DNA of 64,000 bases from Bacteroidales bacterium. GTDB lineage: Bacteria; Bacteroidota; Bacteroidia; Bacteroidales; P3. The position numbers and the translations under genes are program-made. The DNA lies in NCBI GenBank assembly GCA_017522065.1, contig JAFXAD010000058.1, forward strand, positions 1-64,000. Reading direction: 5' to 3'. The notes under the pieces are model-generated. The model was not told the DNA's origin. It ran no database searches and worked only from the letters and a program-made list of their open reading frames with translations. Position 1 is the first letter of the stretch. Every line of letters begins with the position of its first letter. Shown in pieces: positions 39,105 through 45,366 of the stretch.

Positions 39105-39559
39105 ATTACTTCGTTGGGTTTTGCAGACACTTTCGACATGTCGTTAGATAGATAAAGCGTTGCTTCCTCCAGCACAGTAGCGCCGAGGGCATTCTTTCCA
39201 CGATATTTCACATGGGTACGTTTCATTGGGTAGTGTTCTGCTTTCGTGGTGTCGAGCTGTGCCTGCAATTCTTTGGCTTTAGCTGTGGCAGCTTTAGAGC
39301 GTGCAAGTTCAGCAGTGTCGCCGAGGTCGTTGTATAGTGATAGTGCGCTTTCGGCTTCGTACAATGCAAAATCAAGTTCGGATTTGACAATTAACGCAGG
39401 GTCGTAAGTGTAGGTGTAATCCTCTACATCTGTCATTTCGACAATTTCAATGTTCCCGTCGTTGGAGTTGCTTTCGAGGTAGTTCTTGACGGCTTTTTCT
39501 GCTGGAGTTGTGCAAGCGGCGCACATGAGCGCGGCAATTGCGATGATGGCTTTTTTCAT
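39101..39559 (-). CDS. Prophage lipoprotein of unknown function
   Basis: A 152-residue protein with a signal peptide and a lipobox ending at Cys16 (LMCAAC). The mature part is acidic and helical (about 60-105 heavy in Ala, Glu, Leu and Lys), ending in a strand-rich stretch. No family is recognised. Its place between two regulators in the lysogeny operon means it is expressed in the lysogen, so a role in altering the host surface or blocking superinfection is a reasonable inference, not shown. Confidence 0.75.
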   Translation of the reverse strand: MKKAIIAIAALMCAACTTPAEKAVKNYLESNSNDGNIEIVEMTDVEDYTYTYDPALIVKSELDFALYEAESALSLYNDLGDTAELARSKAATAKAKELQAQLDTTKAEHYPMKRTHVKYRGKNALGATVLEEATLYLSNDMSKVSAKPNEVI

Positions 39560-39571
39560 TTTGATGAAATT

Positions 39572-39937
39572 TTAGTTATTAATAAGGTTTACAAGTTTTT
39601 CGATAGTTCTTTGTTGGCTGCTGCTCAATTCGATAAGTTTGTCAAGATTGGCGGATTGCGTAGCCGTAGCAGTTCCGTTATGGTGTTGTATGATACCAGT
39701 GTTGTTGACAATCATGTCGCCCTCACCCGTGATGAGCCAAAAAGGGGAAATTTCGGGATATGCCGATATGATTTTTGCCATGTTTTCTCGCGATAAATTA
39801 GCAATTTGCCCACGAATTATGTCGAAAATCTGTTGTGTAGATATTCCCGTTTTCGTGGAAAATTCCGACTTTTTAAGGTTGAAATATTGTAAAATTTCAA
39901 CTATTTTTTCGCTATCATTTAATTTATTTACGCTCAT
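39572..39937 (-). CDS. XRE family repressor (CI-like)
   Basis: A 121-residue regulator with an HTH at about 20-52 (KSEFSTKTGISTQQIFDIIRG), the linker typical of Bacteroidetes phage repressors (YPEISPFWLITGEGDMI) and a C-terminal coiled-coil (about 95-121) for oligomerisation. It is the first gene of the leftward operon and faces the switch region containing repeats at 39981 and 40003, which are likely binding sites. No LexA-type peptidase domain, so it would not be RecA-cleaved directly. Confidence 0.85.
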   Translation of the reverse strand: MSVNKLNDSEKIVEILQYFNLKKSEFSTKTGISTQQIFDIIRGQIANLSRENMAKIISAYPEISPFWLITGEGDMIVNNTGIIQHHNGTATATQSANLDKLIELSSSQQRTIEKLVNLINN

Positions 39938-39980
39938 AATTAATTGATAAGTAAATTGTTAATATTAAATTTTAATTTTT

Positions 39981-39993
39981 ATGTAAATTTTAT
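39981..39993. promoter_or_regulatory. Candidate repressor operator, left copy
   Basis: ATGTAAATTTTAT occurs at 39981-39993 and again at 40003-40015, 22 bp apart (two helical turns), on either side of the -33 element of the rightward early promoter. Confidence 0.5.
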
Positions 39994-40024
39994 TTGTGTG
40001 GTATGTAAATTTTATATATTTTTG
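39993..40024 (+). promoter_or_regulatory. Rightward early phage promoter
   Basis: TTTG at 39993-39996 and TATTTTTG at 40017-40024, separated by 20 bp, match the -33/-7 Bacteroidetes consensus closely. It would drive the early operon from 40092. A weaker leftward -7 (TACTTTTG on the reverse strand) is at 40052-40059 and could serve the repressor. Confidence 0.65.
40003..40015. promoter_or_regulatory. Candidate repressor operator, right copy
   Basis: A perfect second copy of the 13-bp sequence at 39981-39993. It lies between the -33 and -7 elements of the early promoter, where bound repressor would block polymerase. Assignment as operator is inferred from position. Confidence 0.5.
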
Positions 40025-40091
40025 CATCGAATTTAGTTAAAAACTTAATTGCAAAAGTAACAAAAAAATTGACACAACAAAATCAAAAATC

Positions 40092-40316
40092 ATGAACTAC
40101 ACAAGTAAAGAGATTAACAGCACATTCAAGATTAAGGTCGCAGGGCGTACCGAGCAGGGTGTAAAGCTGAACACGCTGGTAGGCGTAAGCGGTGCAATTG
40201 CCCTCATAGGCGAAAAGATGTTCGGCAAACTACTCGACAGAGCGTTCGCAAGTGCGGACGACGTATGTGTCTGCAAGCTACGCAGAGGATTGAAATTAAG
40301 TTTCTATGGATATTAA
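40092..40316 (+). CDS. Small phage protein, unknown function
   Basis: A 74-residue protein, the first rightward early gene, 68 bp after the -7 element. It has a basic, compact sequence: STFKIKVAGRT near the N terminus, a helical middle (LIGEKMFGKLLDRAFA) and a CVCKLRRGLKLSFYGY end. My impression is that close relatives occur in Bacteroidetes phages, but I cannot name a family. The stop codon abuts a structured RNA starting about 40317, so the two may be a unit. Confidence 0.75.
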   Translation: MNYTSKEINSTFKIKVAGRTEQGVKLNTLVGVSGAIALIGEKMFGKLLDRAFASADDVCVCKLRRGLKLSFYGY

Positions 40317-40650
40317 TAGGAGTTCCACGACCTGCGGAGGTTCGGCAACCTCATTGGCTGCGGTGTGTCGAGAGACCGCCACAGCCGCCAAGGATGGAGA
40401 CTCTGGTAAAGTCTGTGTATAAGCACGCGGGAAGTCCGCAGGGTGCGGAGGGTCGAGAGACCGCCGCACCCACTAACCAACAGAAAGCTCTGAAAAGAGG
40501 CTCGCCAAAGCCAGCCGTGTAGCCGCAAGGCTGTAACAATAGGAATACACGGCAACCCTCACGCCGCCAGCAGGGGAATGCTGGATGCCTATTACCATAA
40601 AGACCGAGGTTCTGGACAAGTGGTATCGAATCCCACCGTGAGGGCGAAAA
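40317..40650 (+). ncRNA. Candidate large structured RNA, unassigned
   Basis: A 334-nt GC-rich noncoding stretch dense in stems. Helices: 37-42/47-52 (offset 40300; loop CGGC); 40356-40386 with GAGA loop 40370-40373; 40427-40430/40436-40439; 40441-40448/40464-40471 with inner GGUC-GAGA-GACC; 40488-40491/40496-40499 closed by GAAA; 40515-40521/40546-40552 enclosing GCC-GCAA-GGC; outer 40556-40563/40637-40644 enclosing 40567-40572/40579-40584 and a T-arm-like hairpin 40620-40636. AAUAGG 40538-40543 can pair with CCUAUU 40588-40593 as a pseudoknot. Four loops are GNRA on the plus strand and none on the minus, which fixes the strand. It would be cotranscribed from the early promoter. I do not recognise the class; OMEGA-like, ROOL/GOLLD-like or unknown are open. 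Confidence 0.75.
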
Positions 40651-40674
40651 ATTAACTAATTAAAATCTAAAAAC

Positions 40675-41625
40675 ATGGAAACAGTAAGAACTATCAAAGG
40701 CTTCGACAACGAATTGAAGTGTCGTGACTTCCAGTATGAAATCGGCAAGACCTACACAGCGGAGGGAAAGATAGAGGTGTGCAGCAATGGCTTCCACGCT
40801 ATCCGTAACGACGTTAACCCGTTGTTGGTGTTCGAATATTACGCTCCCGTTAATGACGGCAAGTCGTCAAGATATTGCATCGTGGATTGTAGCGGCGAAA
40901 TTGAATACGACGATAACAAGTTGTGCTGCTCGATTATCACGATTATCGAAGAAATAACATTAGATAAGCTGCATGAATTATCGCAGGCATGGGTAGAATC
41001 TCACAGCAATAAAATAGAAAATGGCGACGGGTCTGCACTGAGGGGCGGCGACGGGTCTGCACTGAGGGGCGGCAACAGGTCTGCACTGAGGGGCGGCAAC
41101 GGGTCTGCACTGAGGGGCGGCTACGGGTCTGCACTGACGGGCGGCTACGGGTCTGCACTGAGGGGCGGCTACGGGTCTGCACTGACGGGCGGCTACGGGT
41201 CTGCACTGAGGGGCGGCTACGAGTCTGCACTGACGGGCGGCGACGGGTCTGCACTGACGGGCGGCAACGGGTCTGCACTGACGGGCGGCTACAGGTCTGC
41301 ACTGAGGGGCGGCAACGGGTCTGCACTGACGGGCGGCAACGGGTCTGCACTGAGGGGCGGCGACAGGTCTGCACTGAGGGGCGGCAACGGGTCTGCACTG
41401 AGGGGCGGCGACAGGTCTGCACTGAGGGGCGGCAACGGCTCGAAATTCTGTGGCGGAAAATGGTCTACATTTTTTGTCGAAATCCGTGATGATAATGGCG
41501 ATATTACCGACCTAGCCACTGCAATTGTTGACGGCGTGAAATACAAGGAAAATCAATGGTACGAGTTCAACGCTGAAAAAGGCGAGTGGATAGAGTGCAG
41601 CGCACCGGATAATGCAATTGACTAA
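40675..41625 (+). CDS. DUF7666-like phage protein with octapeptide repeats
   Basis: A 316-residue protein. Residues 1-117 match the DUF7666 type seen in phages (KGFDNELKCRDFQYEIGKTY, a CSNGFHA segment). Residues 118-253 are 17 tandem octapeptides of pattern [D/N/Y]-[G/R/E]-S-A-L-[R/T]-G-G, with a degenerate 18th (NGSKFCGG). The remaining 55 residues are acidic with aromatics. Regular Gly and Ser-Ala-Leu spacing suggests a beta-solenoid; function is unknown. The gene starts 24 nt after the end of the structured RNA. Confidence 0.8.
   Translation: METVRTIKGFDNELKCRDFQYEIGKTYTAEGKIEVCSNGFHAIRNDVNPLLVFEYYAPVNDGKSSRYCIVDCSGEIEYDDNKLCCSIITIIEEITLDKLHELSQAWVESHSNKIENGDGSALRGGDGSALRGGNRSALRGGNGSALRGGYGSALTGGYGSALRGGYGSALTGGYGSALRGGYESALTGGDGSALTGGNGSALTGGYRSALRGGNGSALTGGNGSALRGGDRSALRGGNGSALRGGDRSALRGGNGSKFCGGKWSTFFVEIRDDNGDITDLATAIVDGVKYKENQWYEFNAEKGEWIECSAPDNAID
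41026..41433 (+). repeat. Seventeen 24-bp tandem repeats inside the DUF7666-like gene
   Basis: Each unit encodes [D/N/Y][G/R/E]SAL[R/T]GG. TCTGCACTGA and the terminal GGCGGC are identical in all units, and every difference changes an amino acid (AAC/GAC/TAC, GGG/AGG/GAG, AGG/ACG). No silent substitutions are present, pointing to recent expansion or homogenisation. Confidence 0.95.
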
Positions 41626-41635
41626 TAATACAAAA

Positions 41636-41821
41636 ATGGAAATAATTCAAGGCGCATACACGGCGCGAACGGTCAGTAAGATGTCATTGGAGGAGGTTGC
41701 AAACCTGCTCAATGAGCAGCTCAACGAAATCAGAAGTCAACGCTTAGCAGTAGAGCTATGCAGAGAGCGAGAGATGCGAAACGAAAATATCATTAACGAA
41801 ATAAAAAAGCTACTGAAATGA
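41636..41821 (+). CDS. Small phage protein, coiled coil
   Basis: The ATG at 41636 (MEIIQGAYTARTVSK) is preferred; an in-frame ATG at 41612 would overlap the previous gene. It gives 61 residues, mostly one helix (about 18-61) rich in Leu, Glu and Arg. No family recognised. Its stop overlaps a tiny membrane-protein frame (ATGA). Confidence 0.6.
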   Translation: MEIIQGAYTARTVSKMSLEEVANLLNEQLNEIRSQRLAVELCREREMRNENIINEIKKLLK

Positions 41822-41901
41822 ACGAAATCAAGCCCGCAGGAAAAGCCCTGCTAATCTTTGCAGCAATCTATTTTATCGCACAATTAATTAATGTATTATG
41901 A
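41818..41901 (+). CDS. Predicted 27-residue membrane peptide
   Basis: A 27-codon frame with ATG overlapping the previous stop (ATGA at 41818-41821) and its own stop overlapping the next ATG (41898-41901). A 17-residue hydrophobic stretch (ALLIFAAIYFIAQLINV) follows a short basic-containing start, as in single-pass peptides. The double four-base overlap in a compact operon is the main support. Confidence 0.5.
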   Translation: MNEIKPAGKALLIFAAIYFIAQLINVL

Positions 41902-42086
41902 CTAAAAAAATGAGTACAGCAGAACAGCGACGCGCTAAACGTAACGCTCAAATCATAGAGCTTTACCAGCATTGTAAAGACAACTTCGCTACGCAGCTGG
42001 AGCGACATCTTTTCATTGCTAACAAGGTCGGCTGCTCGCATATTACGGTATACAAAGTTTTAAGACAAGCGCAAAAATGCAAATAA
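41898..42086 (+). CDS. Small HTH-like phage protein
   Basis: A 62-residue, strongly basic protein with a possible HTH in residues 38-57 (FIANKVGCSHITVYKVLRQA). It may be an early regulator. It overlaps the next gene by 10 bases. Confidence 0.65.
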   Translation: MTKKMSTAEQRRAKRNAQIIELYQHCKDNFATQLERHLFIANKVGCSHITVYKVLRQAQKCK

Positions 42087-42355
42087 ACGGCAATACACGA
42101 CTTATCGACATGACACTTGAAGAGTTATTCCAAGCCATAGACGAACGCATTGCAGAGCGCGAAAAAAGCGCGAAAAAAGCGATGCCCGAAGTTGTCTATG
42201 GTCTGACGGGAATAATGCAAGTCTATCAGTGTAGCAAGTCCACGGCTGCAAGGATATTGCGAAGTGGACGCATTGATGCAGCAGTGTCGCGTGTCAGCGC
42301 ACGCAAAATCGTAATTAACGTGGCAAAGGCGCTGAGCCTATGCCCTAATCTATAA
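42077..42355 (+). CDS. DUF3853-like HTH protein
   Basis: A 92-residue protein with the DUF3853-like C-terminal HTH (VYGLTGIMQVYQCSKSTAARILRSG, about 40-64), common in Bacteroidetes mobile elements and thought to bind DNA. The N-terminal half is helical and charged. Confidence 0.75.
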   Translation: MQINGNTRLIDMTLEELFQAIDERIAEREKSAKKAMPEVVYGLTGIMQVYQCSKSTAARILRSGRIDAAVSRVSARKIVINVAKALSLCPNL

Positions 42356-42376
42356 ACAATTAAAAATCAAAAAATC

Positions 42377-43360
42377 ATGAGTTTATTCAAGAAGCCCTAC
42401 GAGCGCGAAGCAAAAAAGACGCTCAACGTATTAATCTATGGTCGTCCGGGAATTGGAAAAACCACATTGGCATGTAGCGTCGACGGCGCTTTCCTGCTGG
42501 ATTTTGATAGAGGTATTGACCGCGTGGACGCACAATACCAAGCGCAAAACATCTACGAGCCTACGCAATGGGAAGACTTGTCGGCAGCTGTGTCAGAGCT
42601 TGCACACACACCGGAAGCGAAAGTAATAGTCGTTGACACCATCGGCAAGCTGCTCGATTTGGCTGTCGACTACGTTCGCAAGACGATACCGAATCTTATA
42701 CAGAACGACGGCACGCCGAGTGTCAAGGGTTACGGCTACCGCAACCAGCTGTTTAAGGAGTTTCTCAGCAGTCTCAACGCTATCGGTCGCAGCGTTATCT
42801 TTGTCAGCCATGAAACGGAGGATAAGCAGAAAATTAATCGCGAGGAAATCACGACCATGCGCCCGAACATAACCGGCTCTAACCGCAACGAGATTATCCA
42901 AGACCTTGACCTCATGGGTTACATGCAGATTGTGAACGGGCAGCGCACAATCACTTTCGATCAAAACGAAAACATTCTTGCAAAGAACTCGCGCGGCATA
43001 CACGGCGTATGGGATGCTAAGATGCACCAATACCAGCCGATACTTGTGCCAATGCTTGACGGTAAGACTGCGAACACATTCCTGCAAGATGTAGTGTTCG
43101 GCGGCAATGCAGATTTCCTGCGGAAACGCTCCGAGGAAATGGAGAACTACAACGAAGTCATGACGGTAATAGAGACTATGGTTAACGAATGTGACCAGCT
43201 CGATTGCATGAACGAGATTGTAGAAAAAATCCGTTCCAAGTCATTTGTTCATATCTTCGACAGCAAGGCTCGCGCAAGTGTCATGATTGCTAAACGCTGC
43301 AAAGAATTAGGTTATACCTATAACAAGGAGACTAAGCAATATGAAAACGTACAGAATTAG
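42377..43360 (+). CDS. P-loop ATPase, Sak4-like recombination protein
   Basis: A 327-residue AAA/RecA-fold ATPase of the phage nucleotide-binding protein group. Walker A is GRPGIGKTT (23-31), Walker B region VIVVDTIGKL, with the DFDRGID segment that commonly follows. Relatives (Sak4) promote single-strand annealing. It is directly followed by a RecB-type nuclease, making a likely recombination pair. Confidence 0.85.
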   Translation: MSLFKKPYEREAKKTLNVLIYGRPGIGKTTLACSVDGAFLLDFDRGIDRVDAQYQAQNIYEPTQWEDLSAAVSELAHTPEAKVIVVDTIGKLLDLAVDYVRKTIPNLIQNDGTPSVKGYGYRNQLFKEFLSSLNAIGRSVIFVSHETEDKQKINREEITTMRPNITGSNRNEIIQDLDLMGYMQIVNGQRTITFDQNENILAKNSRGIHGVWDAKMHQYQPILVPMLDGKTANTFLQDVVFGGNADFLRKRSEEMENYNEVMTVIETMVNECDQLDCMNEIVEKIRSKSFVHIFDSKARASVMIAKRCKELGYTYNKETKQYENVQN

Positions 43361-44123
43361 TCCGTCGCTGATGAACACATTCAGCGACTACCTCAACGCC
43401 GAGGAATTGTGGCTGAAATTTTGGGGCAATGCGGATTCGCCTGCGAAAAGCCTTGACGAGTTCACAGCCGAGAAGAAGCAGAACGTTATTGATTATATCA
43501 ATCGAGCTCCGCAACCGCTCAACGAAGCGGCTGACCGTGGTACATGTCTGAACGAGATTGTAGACTGCTTAATTGGTTCGACACCCAACAGCAGTGTCGT
43601 CTGGGATAAGGACGGCGGAAAGTATTGGGCTGAGCGCAACGGATTCCACTTCGATTTCGATGCCACGCTTGTCGAAGAGTTGGAATTGCAGTTCAAGGAT
43701 GCTATTCCGCAATACCACCTGCGTCACGTCTACACTCCGAGAGGTGTGGACTATGCCATTGAGCTGCATGGCTATGCCGACTACATCTTCCCTACCATGA
43801 TATGGGATCTAAAGACGACGAACAAATACGAGGGCGAAAAGTACGCCAACAATTGGCAGCGCTTAGTCTATCCCGTTGTCGCTGTCGATGCAGAGGACAT
43901 GATTAAGTGCGAACGCTTTGTCTTTCACGCTGTCGAGATGTTCAGCAATAAGCTTTCCGGTGTGCTGCATGGTAGACGCTGGAACGAGGTCTATGACTGC
44001 AATATCGACGACGCACGGTCGAAAATCATGGAGTTCCTTACGTCGGCATTCGTGCCACAATTCGACAAGTGGCTGCAAGAAGGATTATTAACCGAACAAA
44101 CAATTCTAAGCGATGGAAATTGA
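43341..44123 (+). CDS. PD-(D/E)XK superfamily nuclease, RecB-like
   Basis: A 260-residue protein. The nuclease core is visible in HGYADYIF (Asp ligand) ... WDLKTTNKYEGEKY ... NNWQRLVYPV, the D-x(n)-D-x-K and Q-Y-P-type motifs of RecB exonucleases. It overlaps the ATPase gene by 20 bases and would provide 5'-end resection for annealing. The N terminus (about 1-100) is helical. Confidence 0.8.
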   Translation: MKTYRISPSLMNTFSDYLNAEELWLKFWGNADSPAKSLDEFTAEKKQNVIDYINRAPQPLNEAADRGTCLNEIVDCLIGSTPNSSVVWDKDGGKYWAERNGFHFDFDATLVEELELQFKDAIPQYHLRHVYTPRGVDYAIELHGYADYIFPTMIWDLKTTNKYEGEKYANNWQRLVYPVVAVDAEDMIKCERFVFHAVEMFSNKLSGVLHGRRWNEVYDCNIDDARSKIMEFLTSAFVPQFDKWLQEGLLTEQTILSDGN

Positions 44124-44331
44124 AGTTGGAATCGTAAGACAATCTGTTGCACTCAATAGCCGAGGGCGTTGGTGCAGCTGGGATGACCTCACACCCGAAG
44201 AGCGTGCAGCATGGGAACGCGGACAGCGAGCTGCTGACGAATGGCACGACCGACAGAGGTCCGGTAGTGCCAACACGCGAGAACTGCTGCATGAAGAAGC
44301 GGAACTACGTACTAACCCTATGCGCTGGTAG
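44113..44331 (+). CDS. Small phage protein, unknown
   Basis: A 72-residue charged protein (WDDLTPEERAAWERG near 23-37). No family known. It overlaps the nuclease gene by 11 bases. Confidence 0.55.
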   Translation: MEIEVGIVRQSVALNSRGRWCSWDDLTPEERAAWERGQRAADEWHDRQRSGSANTRELLHEEAELRTNPMRW

Positions 44332-44333
44332 TT

Positions 44334-44543
44334 ATGGCAGCCGGACAGATAAGCGTTAACGACCAAGAGCCGAAAAAAGTCTGTTGTGCGACCTGCCAAC
44401 ACTTCCGCCGAGATACGGAGGGGCGTAGCAGGTCGCAAGCAACGGGCGAATACTTCATGGGCGTGTGTCTGTTGGGTCTTACTCCCGACAGCATACGCAA
44501 ACAATTTGCGAACAAACCAAGAATCTGCAAGAATCATGAGTAA
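44334..44543 (+). CDS. Small cysteine-containing phage protein
   Basis: A 69-residue protein with four cysteines arranged C17-C18 xx C21 in the N-terminal half and C45, C66 later, suggesting metal binding. It overlaps the replication gene start by eight bases. Confidence 0.6.
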   Translation: MAAGQISVNDQEPKKVCCATCQHFRRDTEGRSRSQATGEYFMGVCLLGLTPDSIRKQFANKPRICKNHE

Positions 44544-45366
44544 ACGAGTGTACTATAAGATAGACTGCGAAGAAGCTCGACAGTTGCAGCTGAGCGGAGC
44601 GGATAAAGACGTTTACTTCTTTGTCAAGGCGTTCCGCGAGGGTGTGACTATGGGTCAGTCGAAAATTGCGGAAATGCTGTGTATGCAGCGAGAAACTGTC
44701 TGTCGTGCTATACAACGATTAATGGAGCGTAGCTTGATAGTGCGGTCTGTCGGATATGTCTACAATGGTGGTGTAGAATACTGTTACAAGGTCGCTAAAC
44801 CATGTGACGAAAAGTCACAAGGGTCTGTGACAAAAAATCACAGAGGTTGTGACAAAAAATCACAAGGGTCTGTGACAAAAAATCACAGAGGTTGTGACAA
44901 AAAATCACAGGGTACACCTTATATTATTACAAGTAATAATCAAGTAATACATCAACCAATAATCAAGGGGGATAGCACCGCCGTTTCGATTTTTGAGCAA
45001 GTTCTTAAAGTGTGGAGTGCGGACTACAAAAAAAGATTCGGCACTGCATACCTGCCCGACTTCCGTAGCGTAACGACCGACGTTAATGCCATTGCCGAAG
45101 CTGTGGAAACAAAAATGGCTGAGCGTGAAATGGAAGTTACCACCAACAACGTGGACGCATTCCTCACTGACATGTTCGCAGCGATGTGGCAGGTTGCTGA
45201 CCAATGGCAGCGTGAACACTGGACGCTGCATACTATCACGATACAATTCAACGAACTATATAACAAAATCAACAATGGAGAAATCATTGAAGACAACGAC
45301 CGAGCAGGGCGTGACGCTGACTTTTGGAGCGCATTCCAACAGCGATATGGTTCCGGCAAAGATTGA
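44536..45366 (+). CDS. Replication initiator-like HTH protein containing candidate origin
   Basis: The start is the ATG at 44536 (MSKRVYYKID); the open frame extends upstream only in the previous gene. The 276-residue product has a winged-helix-like N-terminal domain (about 20-85, GQSKIAEMLCMQRETVCRAIQRLMERSLI). A repeated hydrophilic linker (90-126) is encoded by DNA iterons, and a C-terminal helical domain (about 145-276) follows. This is the layout of phage replication initiators such as lambda O, in which the origin lies inside the gene. Initiator function is inferred from the iterons and neighbourhood. Confidence 0.75.
   Translation: MSKRVYYKIDCEEARQLQLSGADKDVYFFVKAFREGVTMGQSKIAEMLCMQRETVCRAIQRLMERSLIVRSVGYVYNGGVEYCYKVAKPCDEKSQGSVTKNHRGCDKKSQGSVTKNHRGCDKKSQGTPYIITSNNQVIHQPIIKGDSTAVSIFEQVLKVWSADYKKRFGTAYLPDFRSVTTDVNAIAEAVETKMAEREMEVTTNNVDAFLTDMFAAMWQVADQWQREHWTLHTITIQFNELYNKINNGEIIEDNDRAGRDADFWSAFQQRYGSGKD
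44803..44909. repeat. Five palindromic iterons, candidate origin core
   Basis: TGTGACAAAAAATCACA (first copy TGTGACGAAAAGTCACA) occurs at 44803, 44826, 44848, 44871 and 44893, each 17 bp, start spacing 23, 22, 23, 22 bp (about two helical turns). Each is an inverted repeat with TGTGA/TCACA arms. In protein they encode the DKKSQG...TKNHRG repeat. Confidence 0.85.
44910..44975. other. AT-rich stretch beside iterons, candidate unwinding element
   Basis: An AT-rich run follows the iterons, with an 8-bp inverted repeat ATTATTAC/GTAATAAT at 44923-44940 and a direct CAAGTAATA repeat at 44930 and 44941. This is the usual place of a duplex-unwinding element. Confidence 0.6.

Noticed and set aside
40556..40648. 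A complete tRNA gene
   Set aside because: T-arm-like and acceptor-like stems exist, but no anticodon arm, a mismatch closes the T stem and there is no CCA end; it fits better as part of a larger RNA.
40317..40650. Group I or group II intron
   Set aside because: I found no P7/S-type core pairing, no GUGYG start and no domain V hairpin, and the neighbouring genes are separate complete proteins, not exons.
40943..41422. Leftward repeat protein (VQTRCRPS type)
   Set aside because: It is the reverse reading of the octapeptide array; the forward frame has a credible N-terminal domain.
41026..41433. CRISPR-like regular repeats
   Set aside because: Units are contiguous 24-bp codon repeats without spacers and in frame within a gene.
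41026..41433. Diversity-generating retroelement target
   Set aside because: Variation is rich in adenine codons, but there is no reverse transcriptase or template repeat in the window.
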